Below are positions 8,818 through 19,000 of a stretch of 64,000 nucleotides of DNA, piece by piece. Where the stretch lies: contig NZ_JAPWGL010000001.1 of assembly GCF_027213645.1 (NCBI RefSeq), forward strand, positions 806,001 to 870,000, in the 5' to 3' direction. The stretch comes from Pedobacter rhodius (GTDB lineage: Bacteria; Bacteroidota; Bacteroidia; Sphingobacteriales; Sphingobacteriaceae). Under the pieces are notes generated by a model that had not been told where the DNA came from, made no database searches, and was given only the letters and a program-made list of their open reading frames with translations. The first letter of the stretch is position 1, and every line of letters starts with the position of its first letter. A program made the position numbers and the translations under genes.

Positions 8818-9390
8818 TTAAAAGAAGGTAAAACCCAGCATGAAGGAAAGCCCATGAGGATTAATATCTAAATCGTTAGTACTCATTTTATAACCTTTAA
8901 AACCAATACCTAAAAACGTATTTAATGTATTGCTGATAGCATATTTTGCCCCAAAGCCGGTATACAGGTATAGGCCTTCTTCAGTTGTTCTTGACGTTGT
9001 AAATGGTGTGCGTTCATCTGCAATATCATATTTATTAAATGAAACACCTAACGATGTTTCCGCATAGAATCGTATCTGTTTATCGCTTTTGAAATTGTAT
9101 TTTACATTTCCATAAACCGGTATAAATTTTAATTTGTAAAGCACAAAACCGTTATCATGATGTTCGGGCGTAGTTGAATATTCTAATCCAACTCCGGCTT
9201 CAAAACCGTTGGAGAATGTGTAGTTAGCTTTTAATGATGGCGCATAAAAAGCGTTACCATGTGTAGAGCGCAGCAATTCGAAGGCCGGTGAAAACGAAAA
9301 TGAGCCGGTATGGTCAGTTTTATTTTGAGCCACTGAAAAAAAAGGCATCAGCAATAAGGATAGTTTAAGGCCGTATTTAAAAATATTCAT
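8818..9390 (-). CDS. Small outer-membrane beta-barrel protein
   Basis: A 190-residue protein with leader MNIFKYGLKLSLLLMPFFSVAQ, alternating strand pattern and a C-terminal Phe-Phe, typical of small Bacteroidota porin-like barrels (outer membrane protein beta-barrel domain). No specific function is recognised. It is the first gene of the operon with two VirJ-type hydrolases (5-bp gaps), so it may sit in the same envelope lipid process, but nothing in the sequence shows how. Confidence 0.65.
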   Translation of the reverse strand: MNIFKYGLKLSLLLMPFFSVAQNKTDHTGSFSFSPAFELLRSTHGNAFYAPSLKANYTFSNGFEAGVGLEYSTTPEHHDNGFVLYKLKFIPVYGNVKYNFKSDKQIRFYAETSLGVSFNKYDIADERTPFTTSRTTEEGLYLYTGFGAKYAISNTLNTFLGIGFKGYKMSTNDLDINPHGLSFMLGFTFF

Positions 9391-9450
9391 TTGACAGGGT
9401 ATGGTATGTAAATTTATAAAAATTCACTAAAATATTTCTTTATGCAGTAA

Positions 9451-10449
9451 TTAAATAGAACCGCCCATAACCAGTTTAGACTGGTCGATAATGGTTTGTG
9501 CAAAAGAACTTCCTGAAATGCATCGCATCATTCTGCTATATGCCAGTTTACCCAGGTTGTAGCCGCTGGTTTCTGCGTACGTTATTTCAGGGTAAAAGAG
9601 CGATGGAATCATGCCGTCACTAATCCCGATTAAGCCCAAATCATGCGGTGGTTTAAGTCTTTTGCGCTGTATGGCTTTCATCGTCCCCGCTAAAATTTCG
9701 TCGCTCATGCAAAAAATTGCAAATTTCTTTTCCAGGTAATCGGGTATTAAAGATAAGGTAAGCTGTTCAGCCTCTTCAGAACTTCTTGCATGCACTGTTT
9801 TTAAGTCGATTTCCGGATTACCATTACGCATAACTTCCATAAATTTTTGTAAGCGGGCTTGTGTTATCGACATATTTTTATCGCCAAAAATGCCTAAAAC
9901 ATTCCTAAAACCTTTCTTTAAAATTTCTTCAGCTGCTATAGATGCGGCATGTTCATCGCCAACGCAAATTTTATTGCAGGATTCGTATTGCGGCACCTTG
10001 TCGAAAAATATAACCGGGATACCATGAATATCCAGTTTTAAAAAAGGCGCTATATCTGTCGTTTCAGAAGTGATTGCGATGAATATTCCGGAAACCCTTT
10101 TATGTCTGCAGCTTTTTAAAATCTGCTGCTCGATTTTTGGATCATTTGATGAACGGTAAATAATTACAGAATAGCCATAATCCCTGGCATCTTCCTCTAT
10201 GGCAGAAATAAAAGAATGATAGAAAAAATTGGAAAGGCTTGGTACAACGACTGCAAATTCCTTGCTGCTATGTGTACGCAGATTTATTGCATATGGATTA
10301 GGATCGTATTCAATTAACTCAGCAAGTTCATTTATCTTTTTTTTTGTTTCTGAAGAAATATCGGGGTGGTCTTTCAATGCCCTTGAAACTGTTGAAATAC
10401 TAACGTTTAGTTTTTCCGCAATTTTTTTCAGTGTAGGATTCTGTCTCAT
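9451..10449 (-). CDS. LacI family transcriptional regulator of the alpha-glucoside locus
   Basis: A 332-residue LacI/GalR regulator. The DNA-binding domain is at the N-terminus (TLKKIAEKLNVSISTVSRAL, residues 6-25, then the hinge region to about 60). A periplasmic-binding-protein-like sugar domain follows. The gene is divergent from the GH13 gene at 10705, and the gap between them contains a perfect 22-bp palindrome with the GCAAACGTTTGC core usual for this family. The inference is that it represses or activates the 10.7-22.8 kb genes and its own promoter in response to an alpha-glucoside or its breakdown product. The effector is not predictable. Confidence 0.88.
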   Translation of the reverse strand: MRQNPTLKKIAEKLNVSISTVSRALKDHPDISSETKKKINELAELIEYDPNPYAINLRTHSSKEFAVVVPSLSNFFYHSFISAIEEDARDYGYSVIIYRSSNDPKIEQQILKSCRHKRVSGIFIAITSETTDIAPFLKLDIHGIPVIFFDKVPQYESCNKICVGDEHAASIAAEEILKKGFRNVLGIFGDKNMSITQARLQKFMEVMRNGNPEIDLKTVHARSSEEAEQLTLSLIPDYLEKKFAIFCMSDEILAGTMKAIQRKRLKPPHDLGLIGISDGMIPSLFYPEITYAETSGYNLGKLAYSRMMRCISGSSFAQTIIDQSKLVMGGSI

Positions 10450-10467
10450 GATCTATATATCGATAAA

Positions 10468-10475
10468 CAAATATA
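10468..10475 (-). promoter_or_regulatory. Probable -7 element of the lacI-type gene
   Basis: TATATTTG on the minus strand is a perfect TAnnTTTG match 18 bp upstream of the start codon. The best -33 candidate (TTTG at 503-500 past 10000, minus strand) is 24 bp away, slightly long. The operator palindrome begins just upstream, so binding could block this promoter. Confidence 0.45.
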
Positions 10476-10505
10476 AGTTTTCCACAGCAAACATTTTCGC
10501 AAATG

Positions 10506-10527
10506 TTACCGCAAACGTTTGCGGTAA
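10506..10527. promoter_or_regulatory. LacI-family operator, perfect 22-bp palindrome
   Basis: The half TTACCGCAAAC is followed at once by its exact reverse complement, centred between 10516 and 10517. The core GCAAACGTTTGC has the CG centre typical of LacI-family sites. A second, looser inverted repeat (AACATTT, 4 bases, AAATGTT) lies directly beside it at 10490-10507. Both sit between the lacI-type gene and the GH13 gene that opens the locus. Confidence 0.8.
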
Positions 10528-10704
10528 TAATTTACTGATTTTGATATTTTTAAATTGATTATCACTTATCTTCATATAATAATTCGAAGAACTAATAAGA
10601 TTAATCTGAAAGTTTTGAAGATTTAACCCTGATAACCAAATATTAAATAACGATACGGATGCTGTTCCAAAATTTTTGGCGGTTAAAGTATTGGATCAAA
10701 AAAT

Positions 10705-12462
10705 ATGAGATACATTAGTCAACTTATTATTTTATGCCTGTTTTTAACCTTTTATAGTGGTTATGCACAGCATACTGTGGTCTCTAATCAAATATCGGGC
10801 ATGGCGAATAAACCCGCATGGTGGAAAGAAGCGGTGGTGTATCAGCTTTATCCACGTAGTTTTAAAGACAGTGATGGCGACGGCGTTGGCGATTTAAAAG
10901 GAATAATTTCAAAACTTGATTATTTAAAAAGTCTTGGCATTGATGCCGTATGGCTCAATCCGATTTTCTCTTCTCCTAATGATGATAATGGTTATGACAT
11001 TAGCGACTATCGTAACATCATGAAGGAATTCGGTACCATGCAGGATTTTGATGAACTGCTTGCAGGCTTACATAAAAGGAATATTAAACTTATTTTAGAC
11101 ATGGTGCTTAACCACAGCAGCGATGAGCATGAATGGTTTAAACAATCAAAATCATCCCGAACCAACCCATACCGGAATTACTATCACTGGTGGCCAGAAG
11201 AAAAAGGTAAACCAACGCCCCGCTACAGCTTTTTTGATGTTAATAACGATGCGTGGAAATATGATGCAGCAACAAAATCTTATTACCTGCATTATTTCTC
11301 TCAAAAACAACCAGATTTAAACTGGGAAAATGAAAAACTCCGGAATGAGGTTTATGATATGATGAAATTCTGGCTTGATAAAGGTATTGACGGTTTAAGA
11401 ATGGACGCTTTTCAATACGCGGCGAAAGATACGACCTGGAAAAAATATCCTGAGGGCTACGAAAAAAACATTATAAAATATTATGGCATGGGTCCGAATC
11501 TTCATAATTATTTAAAGGAGATGAATAAGACTGTTATTCGTAAATATAACGTAATGACAGTTGCGGAAGGTGCGGGAAGTACACTGGAAGATGCGCATGC
11601 ACTGGTAGATGAAGACCGTAATGAGCTTAACATGGCCTATCATTTTGAAATAATGGATATCGGGAACGATCCCAAAGGTTACAAATTAACCGATTTGAAA
11701 AAAACTTTTACAAAATGGGATAATTCTTTTGCAGATAATGGCTGGCTGGCAATCTTTTTGGCGAACCATGATGTGCCAAGAATGGTTAGCAAATTTGGTA
11801 ATGATAGCCCTGAATTCAGACGCTATTCTTCAAAATTGCTTACGACATTAATCATGACGATGCGCGGAACGCCGTTTTATTTTAACGGTGATGAACTCGG
11901 TATGTCAAATATTAAATTTGATGCTATTGAAGACTATCGTGATATCGCTACGATAAATGCTTATAAAAATATTAAAGCTAAAGGAGAAGACATAAAGGCT
12001 TTTATGGATAAGCAGAAGTTTATATCCCGTGATAATACACGTACGCCTTTTCAGTGGAATGATACCGCAAACGCGGGCTTCACAACAGGTAAACCCTGGA
12101 TAAAGGTAAATCCGAATTATAAAATGGTAAATGTAGCTGCAGAAGAAAAGGATCCAGATAGTGAGCTTTCTTATTTTAAAAAGATTGTGGCTTTAAGAAA
12201 AGCGTCACCTGTATTAGTTTACGGCGCTTACCAGGTTTTTGATATCGAAAACCCTGATGTATACTGTTATACCAGAAGTAACGGTAAAGATAAAATGCTC
12301 GTTATTTTAAATTTTTCCGGCAAAGCGATTAGCTATTCCTTAAATAAGGATATTGATACGGCATCAGCTGAAGTGCTTATTAACAACTATGCCAAAGCGG
12401 CGTTAAAGCAGAATCAAATTAAATTATTGCCTTGGCAATCAATTGTTTATAAAATTAATTAA
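10705..12462 (+). CDS. GH13 alpha-glucosidase, periplasmic
   Basis: A GH13 enzyme of the oligo-1,6-glucosidase/alpha-glucosidase type. The leader MRYISQLIILCLFLTFYSGYAQ places it in the periplasm. Barrel motifs are VYQLYPRSFKDSDGDGVGDL (strand 1), DMVLNHSSDEH (first conserved region), GLRMDAF with nucleophile Asp234, VAEG with acid/base Glu288, and LANHD with Asp356 as transition-state stabiliser. A small C-terminal beta domain ends the 585 residues. The family acts on maltose, isomaltose, trehalulose, sucrose and similar short alpha-glucosides; the exact bond is open. It is the first gene after the LacI operator and is followed 7 bp later by the MFS transporter. I see no clear promoter in the 10528-10704 stretch. 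Confidence 0.88.
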   Translation: MRYISQLIILCLFLTFYSGYAQHTVVSNQISGMANKPAWWKEAVVYQLYPRSFKDSDGDGVGDLKGIISKLDYLKSLGIDAVWLNPIFSSPNDDNGYDISDYRNIMKEFGTMQDFDELLAGLHKRNIKLILDMVLNHSSDEHEWFKQSKSSRTNPYRNYYHWWPEEKGKPTPRYSFFDVNNDAWKYDAATKSYYLHYFSQKQPDLNWENEKLRNEVYDMMKFWLDKGIDGLRMDAFQYAAKDTTWKKYPEGYEKNIIKYYGMGPNLHNYLKEMNKTVIRKYNVMTVAEGAGSTLEDAHALVDEDRNELNMAYHFEIMDIGNDPKGYKLTDLKKTFTKWDNSFADNGWLAIFLANHDVPRMVSKFGNDSPEFRRYSSKLLTTLIMTMRGTPFYFNGDELGMSNIKFDAIEDYRDIATINAYKNIKAKGEDIKAFMDKQKFISRDNTRTPFQWNDTANAGFTTGKPWIKVNPNYKMVNVAAEEKDPDSELSYFKKIVALRKASPVLVYGAYQVFDIENPDVYCYTRSNGKDKMLVILNFSGKAISYSLNKDIDTASAEVLINNYAKAALKQNQIKLLPWQSIVYKIN

Positions 12463-12469
12463 CCTCAAT

Positions 12470-13819
12470 ATGGTAGCAGCACAAGCAGAAAAGGTTGATA
12501 ATTTATCATCAGCGGTTAAGCTAAACTTCGGGTCGATAATTGCCATGAATCTGGGTTTTTTCGGCATTCAGTATAGTTTTGGTTTACAGCAAACCAATAT
12601 GACACCGATTTACTCTTACCTTGGTGCAAACCCTGATCAATTGCCGCTGCTTAATCTTGCCGGACCAATGACGGGTTTAATCATTCAGCCGATTATTGGC
12701 GCCATGAGCGATAAAACGACCAGCAGATTTGGTCGGAGAAGACCTTATTTTTTAATCGGTGCCATTATCTGCAGCATTTGTTTGTTTGCCATGCCTTACA
12801 GCAGTTCGATTTGGATGGCTGCCAGCATTCTATGGATTTTAGATGCGGGTAACAACATTACGATGGAACCTTACCGTGCTTTTGTAAGCGATAAACTTCC
12901 ATCTGAGCAACATGCACTTGGTTTTTTAACACAAAGTTTTTTTACCGGTTTAGGCATAACACTGGCAAATCTTACTCCGGGGATTTTAATTGCCGCAGGC
13001 TTAATCAGCATTCATTCCAGAAGTGGTAATAACATTCCTTATACAACCTATGCAGCATTTTTTATCGGCGGAATTGTATCAATAGGGTCTATCATGTACA
13101 GTTGCCTTACCACAAAGGAAACGCCTTTATCTGATGAGGAAATAAAAAAGATAAAGGCTATGCCCGGCGGTATTGGCAGTATCTTTAAAGATATTGTTGA
13201 GGCTTTTAAAGTTATGCCTTTAACCATGAAGAAACTGGGTATTGTGTATCTTTTTAACTGGTATGCGATGTTTATCTATTGGCAGTTTATTACGCTTTGT
13301 CTTGCTAAAACAATTTACAACACAACTTATGCCGCTTCAGATGGTTTTGCGTCGGCGCAATTACTAACGGGAACGGTAAATGGTGGTTATAATGTTGTAA
13401 CGTTTATGGTTGCCTTTCCACTGGCTTTCTTTGCCAGGAAAATTACAGCTCAGAAAGTCCACCTTATCAGTTTATTGTTCGGCGGTATGTGCCTGATTTG
13501 TTTGCCAATGATTCATGATGCGTCACTTTTATTCATCCCGATAATTGGTTTGGGCGTTGCCTGGGCCAGTATGATGGGTACACCCTACGCCATGCTCGCC
13601 GGTAGTATACCCAAAGCAAAAACAGGCATTTTTATGGGGATACTGAATATGTTTATTGTAATCCCCATGCTTCTGGAAACCATAACCTTTAAACACATAT
13701 ATAAATATTTTTTAGGGCATGATCCTGCAAACGCAATCGCCTTTGCCGGTGCTTTAATCGCCATTGCAGGTATAATGGTTTTACTAATTAAAAAGAAAGA
13801 CAAAGTACTTGCAAACTGA
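12470..13819 (+). CDS. MFS sugar transporter, SLC45 (sucrose/maltose) type
   Basis: An inner-membrane major facilitator of about 449 residues with twelve predicted helices. The SLC45/GPH-like signature is in the first half: GPMTGLIIQPIIGAMSDKT followed by GRRRPYF in the loop between helices 2 and 3. Relatives import sucrose or maltose with protons. The start at 12470 is chosen because an earlier ATG at 12443 lies inside the preceding gene and adds an odd hydrophilic tail. The stop overlaps the next start by one base (TGATG), so translation is coupled to the cytosolic GH100-like enzyme. The arrangement suggests it brings in a disaccharide that the next two products process. Confidence 0.85.
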   Translation: MVAAQAEKVDNLSSAVKLNFGSIIAMNLGFFGIQYSFGLQQTNMTPIYSYLGANPDQLPLLNLAGPMTGLIIQPIIGAMSDKTTSRFGRRRPYFLIGAIICSICLFAMPYSSSIWMAASILWILDAGNNITMEPYRAFVSDKLPSEQHALGFLTQSFFTGLGITLANLTPGILIAAGLISIHSRSGNNIPYTTYAAFFIGGIVSIGSIMYSCLTTKETPLSDEEIKKIKAMPGGIGSIFKDIVEAFKVMPLTMKKLGIVYLFNWYAMFIYWQFITLCLAKTIYNTTYAASDGFASAQLLTGTVNGGYNVVTFMVAFPLAFFARKITAQKVHLISLLFGGMCLICLPMIHDASLLFIPIIGLGVAWASMMGTPYAMLAGSIPKAKTGIFMGILNMFIVIPMLLETITFKHIYKYFLGHDPANAIAFAGALIAIAGIMVLLIKKKDKVLAN

Positions 13820-15003
13820 TGGTCGATTTAAAATCATATAACCTGGCTATAGACCTTCTACACGAGGCATCAACTCCGTATGGTTTTGTTGCGGCTGTGC
13901 AGGAATACGATAATTATAAACGTGTATGGACAAGAGACGGTGTTATCATCAGTATTGCGGCATTACTTAGCGGTGATAAAAAACTAATTAATACGGCTAA
14001 AGCAACATTAGAAACTTTGTTAAGTAACCAGCATGAAAACGGATTTATGCCGTCGAATGTTTCTCCTGCAGATGGATCTGTAAGTTATGGCGGCACCTCG
14101 GGAAGAGCGGATAATCCATCCTGGGCCGTAATCGGTTTATCAGCCTATACCATTTTAACAGCTGATAAGTCGCTTTGGGAAAAATACCAGGAACAGGTAA
14201 CTAAATGCTTTGCTGTACTGGATGCCTGGGAATTTAACGGAAAGCATTTAATTTACGTACCACAAAGCGGCGACTGGGCTGATGAATATATCCAGCACGG
14301 TTATGTTCTTTTCGAACAACTGTTACGGGTTTGGGCGTTAAAACTCGCTGCATCATTATCGGGAAATAAAAGCTGGGTGAATAAAGCGTCCCAGATTACG
14401 ACCGCCATTCAATCCAATTATTGGAAAACGGAGGAACAGTCAAATGTTTATGCGCCAAACCTGGTTCATCAGTTAAAAGATGCTTCAGAAAAGTTCTGGC
14501 TTATGGGTTTTAATCCGGCAAGAATTTACAAATACTTCGATTTGCAAGCTAATGCATTTTCTCTTTTACTTGGATTGGGTAATGGCATTCAAAATGATTC
14601 GGTAATCGACTATATAAAAGAAGTTTACGATGAAAAAAAATCAATATTGCCCTCGTTTTATCCTACGATTAATGAAGGCGATGCTGATATGAATGAACTT
14701 AAAAATAACTATGCATATGCCTTTCGTAACCAACCAAACTATTTCCATAACGGAGGTTTGTGGCCGGTTTGGAATGGCTGGCTGGTTGGTGCATTAAATA
14801 TGCAGGGCGAAATAACAATCGCAACGGATTTAATCGCTGATATACATGCTGCAAATGCAAAGGGAAGCTTGTTCAACGAATGTTTGCACGGTTCGGATAA
14901 AATACCTTGTGGCGTGCCAAATTGTACCTGGAGTGCCGCAGGAGCTGTAATTGCAGAACAGGCTATGATAAATAGTGCTTTTAAAAAACTTTTTAAATTT
15001 TAA
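13819..15003 (+). CDS. GH100-like (alpha/alpha)6-barrel glycoside hydrolase, cytosolic
   Basis: A 394-residue protein without a leader. It resembles neutral/alkaline invertases (GH100) and glycogen-debranching-like (alpha/alpha)6 barrels: VWTRDGVIISIAALL near residue 35, NPSWAVIGLSAYT near 100, SGDWADEY near 150, and NYFHNGGLWPVWNGWLVGAL near 308. The conserved Asp in TRDG and in SGDWADE are candidates for the catalytic acid. Its neighbours, an SLC45-type importer (coupled by a 1-base overlap) and a fructokinase-like kinase 7 bp downstream, fit hydrolysis of sucrose or a related glucosyl-fructose sugar in the cytosol. Assignment to GH100 rather than a related clan GH-G/GH-L family is my best reading, not certain. 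Confidence 0.6.
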   Translation: MVDLKSYNLAIDLLHEASTPYGFVAAVQEYDNYKRVWTRDGVIISIAALLSGDKKLINTAKATLETLLSNQHENGFMPSNVSPADGSVSYGGTSGRADNPSWAVIGLSAYTILTADKSLWEKYQEQVTKCFAVLDAWEFNGKHLIYVPQSGDWADEYIQHGYVLFEQLLRVWALKLAASLSGNKSWVNKASQITTAIQSNYWKTEEQSNVYAPNLVHQLKDASEKFWLMGFNPARIYKYFDLQANAFSLLLGLGNGIQNDSVIDYIKEVYDEKKSILPSFYPTINEGDADMNELKNNYAYAFRNQPNYFHNGGLWPVWNGWLVGALNMQGEITIATDLIADIHAANAKGSLFNECLHGSDKIPCGVPNCTWSAAGAVIAEQAMINSAFKKLFKF

Positions 15004-15010
15004 CATAAAA

Positions 15011-15928
15011 ATGAAAACAGGATTGACGGATAATATTTCAGGGGAAAAAGTTTTGGTGGTAGGCGAGCTGCTGGCAGATATTATATCCGAAAAAGATATA
15101 GCGTCTCTTCAATTCCCTTCATCTTTTATGATTAACCAGGGTGGAAGTTCAGCGAATTTATGTGCCAATTTAAAGTGGCAGGGAATAGATGCAGCCTTAG
15201 TCGCAACTGTTGGGAATGATAATCTTGGCGCTTTTTTAATAAATGAATTAAAAACTGTCGGATTATCCGATAATTACATAAGTCGCTCTGCAAACCGCCA
15301 AACCAGTATTGTACTGGTTGGTAAGAATGTGGATACACCAGATTTTATTCCTTACAGATGTGCCGATATGGCAATAAAAAGGGTAGAAGATGCTGTATTG
15401 CAATCGTGCGGAATAATACATACTACTGCATTCGCTTTGAGTAAAGAACCCGCCCGCGGTAATATTCTTAATGCCTTTACCAAGGCAGCTCAACTGGGTA
15501 AATTTTTATCAATTGACTGGAACTTTGCACCTTCCATCTGGCATGAAGATGATGGAAAAGCGGTTTTCAAACAAATCTGCAGGCTTAATCCGCTGTTAAA
15601 AATAAGTGTAGATGATTTGGAGCGTTTTTTAGGGGAGCACCTGAGTATTGAGGCCTGTATACAGTGGTTGGATAAGCTAAATGTGAAAGCAATTTGCCTG
15701 ACCTGTGGAAAAGATGGGGTTTGGTTTAAAGGGCAAGATCAAAGCTGGAGCTATAAGCCTGCACTTGAAGTGGCATCGGTAGTTGGTGTAACCGGTGCGG
15801 GTGATGCTTTCTGGTCGGGATTTTTAGCTCATTTTATAAAAGGAAAACCCCTTGAAGCTTGTGTAGATAATGCGCTGGAAGTCGCAAGATGTAAAATAGA
15901 AAAGCCTTACCCTTTATATAAAAAATAA
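15011..15928 (+). CDS. PfkB-family sugar kinase, probably fructokinase
   Basis: A ribokinase-fold kinase of 305 residues. The N-terminal GELLADIIS and NQGGSSANLCANLKWQG match the sugar-binding signature of PfkB kinases. The C-terminal GVTGAGDAFWSGFL is the second PfkB signature, with the catalytic Asp in GAGD. ATP-dependent phosphorylation of fructose at C6 is the usual role next to sucrose-type genes; gluconate or ribose are alternatives. The ATG at 15011 is preferred to the one at 14975, which lies inside the upstream gene. It is the third cytosolic or membrane component in the operon after the importer and the hydrolase. Confidence 0.8.
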   Translation: MKTGLTDNISGEKVLVVGELLADIISEKDIASLQFPSSFMINQGGSSANLCANLKWQGIDAALVATVGNDNLGAFLINELKTVGLSDNYISRSANRQTSIVLVGKNVDTPDFIPYRCADMAIKRVEDAVLQSCGIIHTTAFALSKEPARGNILNAFTKAAQLGKFLSIDWNFAPSIWHEDDGKAVFKQICRLNPLLKISVDDLERFLGEHLSIEACIQWLDKLNVKAICLTCGKDGVWFKGQDQSWSYKPALEVASVVGVTGAGDAFWSGFLAHFIKGKPLEACVDNALEVARCKIEKPYPLYKK

Positions 15929-16037
15929 TTATTATTCATTAAACATAAATTAACAGAAACTATGAAACACCCTCCTTCTTAAAACTTAACTTTTGAATTC
16001 AAAAAACAAATTTCTAACCATTTTAAATCAATCAATT

Positions 16038-19000
16038 ATGAACAATACTTTACCAGGCAATTGGACTGTTTTACCTCTAAAACAGAAATTGTATGCACTG
16101 GAGAAACTTATAATTTTAAGTTTCTTTATGATCTTTTTAAGCACGGCAGCCTTTGCGCAAACCGTAGTAAAAGGTATAATTTTCGATAATGACAAACTCC
16201 CGCTTGCGGGTGCAACCTTACAGGTTGCGGGTACGAACACAAAAACACAAAGTGACGCGGAAGGCAAGTATCAAATTACGGTACCGTCGCCAACTTCAAA
16301 ATTAATTGTAAGTTTTGTTGGCTTTGAAACCCAAACCGTAAGCTTAAACAACCAAACCGTAGTTAATATTACGCTGGCCTCGCTTAATAATCTCGATGCT
16401 GTGGTTGTGGTGGGTTATGCATCTGTAAAGAAAAGTGATTTAACCGGAGCCGCCACAACGGTTTCGGCAAAGGATTTTAACAAAGGTCCTTTAAATGCGC
16501 CCGACCAACTTATACAAGGTAAGGTTGCAGGTGTGCAGATGATTAATAACAGCGGTCAGCCAGGGGGTGCATCAACCGTTCGCATCAGGGGTAACTCGGC
16601 CATTACCGGAACAGGACAGCCACTTTATGTTGTCGACGGGGTTGCGCTTGATGGCCGATCGGCAAGACCATCTACCAGTGCAGGTATTGGTACCGCACCG
16701 GACGGTAACCCTTTAAACTTCATTAATCCGGCAGATATCGAATCGATGGAAATTTTAAAAGATGCATCGGCAACTGCAATTTACGGCTCACGTGCCGCTT
16801 ACGGCGTGGTTTTGATTACAACCAAAAGAGGTAAATCAGGCGAGACAAAAATCGATCTTAGTGCTTCTGCAGGGGTAAGCAATATTGCAAGACGGGTGGA
16901 CGTATTATCAGGTGATGAATACCGCGCTGCGTTAACTAAGTACAACCTTACCAACGGTAATTTTGGTACAAGCGTTGATGCACTTGATGCCATTACCAGA
17001 ACTGCATATAATCAAAATTATTCAGTAGGCATAAGTGGCGGTTCAAATGGCAACACATTCCGTGCGTCACTTGGTTATCAGGATCAGCAAGGTATTATCA
17101 AAACAACCGACTTTAAAAAATACAGTGCCGGTTTTAATGGTAATTTTAAATTCTTAGAAAGTAAAAAACTTGGATTAGATGTAAACATGATCAGCAATCA
17201 GTATCTGGAAAGTGTAGCGCCAATTACGACGGATGCCGGTTTTACAGGAAGTTTAATTTCTCAGGCATTATCGTGGAATCCTACACAGTCTTTTTATAAT
17301 CCTGATGGCAGTTTGTTTATCGACTACGGTTCTACAACGATTAATCCTTTGGCCGCATTAGCTGCGAATAATGATAAATCAAAGGTTTCGACCATTTTAG
17401 GAAGTGTTTCGCCATACTATAAAATTGCACCGTGGTTGGAATACCGCATGCTTGCCAGTGTAAACTATAGCACCGGTATCAGAAGGGCATCAACAAGAAG
17501 CTTCTTAAATCTTCAGGGTATACAACCATCTGGCGATTTCTTAGGCGGTTATGCCAGCTATTCAAATACTGAATTAATTACGCAGCAATTTACAAATACC
17601 TTAAACTTTAATAAAGAGATAGTTGGTAAGTTAAATTTAAACGCGATAATCGGCTACGAGTATTCTAATTTTATTAATAAAGGTACTACAAATACGGCAA
17701 CGGGTTTCGGTAATATTGAAGGTGATTATACAGATGCATTTCAAACAACTGCACCTGCAAACCGTACATTTTCTGCTTTTAATAACCCGACTACGGAGTT
17801 ACAGTCTTATTTCGCAAGAGCAATTTTCAACTACGACAGCAAGTATATTTTAACGGCTACTTTCAGGGCAGATGGTTCAACTAAATTTGGTAAATCTAAC
17901 CGTTATGGATATTTTCCTTCTTTTGCAGCAGCATGGGATATTAAAAAGGAAAGTTTCCTGTCGAATACCGAATGGATTGATCAGTTAAAACTTAGGGTTG
18001 GCTATGGTAAAACAGGTAACCAGGATTTCCCTTCAGGATCTGCTCAGCAACGGTATGATTATGGTAACTCAAACGGAGCGCCGACTTTAATTGCAATCAA
18101 TAACGCAAATCCAAACCTTAAATGGCAGTCGGATGAACAAACTAACGTTGGTGTAGATTTCGGTTTGTTAAAAAACAGACTAACAGGTTCGGTAGATTAC
18201 TTTCATAAAACCACCAATGATTTGTTATTCCCACAAATTTCATTTGTTCCGGCAGTTGGTGGAAATGTACCAACTTGGGTAAATTTACCAGGTCAGATTA
18301 TTAACAAAGGTTTGGAATTAACCTTGAACGGAAATATTATTGATCAGGAAAATATTTCATGGTCGTTAGGTGGTAATGCAACTTTCATCAAAAATAAAGT
18401 GCAAAACATCTCCGGAATTATAAAAACCGGTGCATTAAATGGTCAGGGTTTAAGTGGTGTAACTACTGAGGTTATTCAAAATGGCTTGCCTTTATTTGCT
18501 ATGGTAACCAGACAATTTAACGGCATAGATGCAAACGGATTTTCGATTTATACAGATGATGGTTTCACCAATTACTATGTAGGTAACCCGAATCCAAAAG
18601 TAATTATGGGTTTAAGTACCAACTTCAGGTATAAAAAGTTATCCTTTACTGCCAACTTTAACGGCGCATTCGGACAAAGCATTTACAACAATACCGCAAA
18701 CTCTGTACTGGCGATTTCTAACTTAGGTACAAGAAATGTTTCTTCGGCATTGGTAAGCTTGCCAGTTGCAGAATCGTTAGCTAATCCAATTGCAGCATCT
18801 TCAAGATACATTGAAAAAGGTGACTATATAAAGCTTGCAAATGCGACACTGAATTACAATTTTGGTAATATCGGGAAAGCAATTAAATCATTAAACGTTT
18901 ATGTTAACGGACAAAATCTTTTTGTAATTACAAATTACACAGGATTTGATCCGGAAGTTAACGTTAATAAAAGTGTAAGTGGTGTTCCTTCGGCTGGTAT

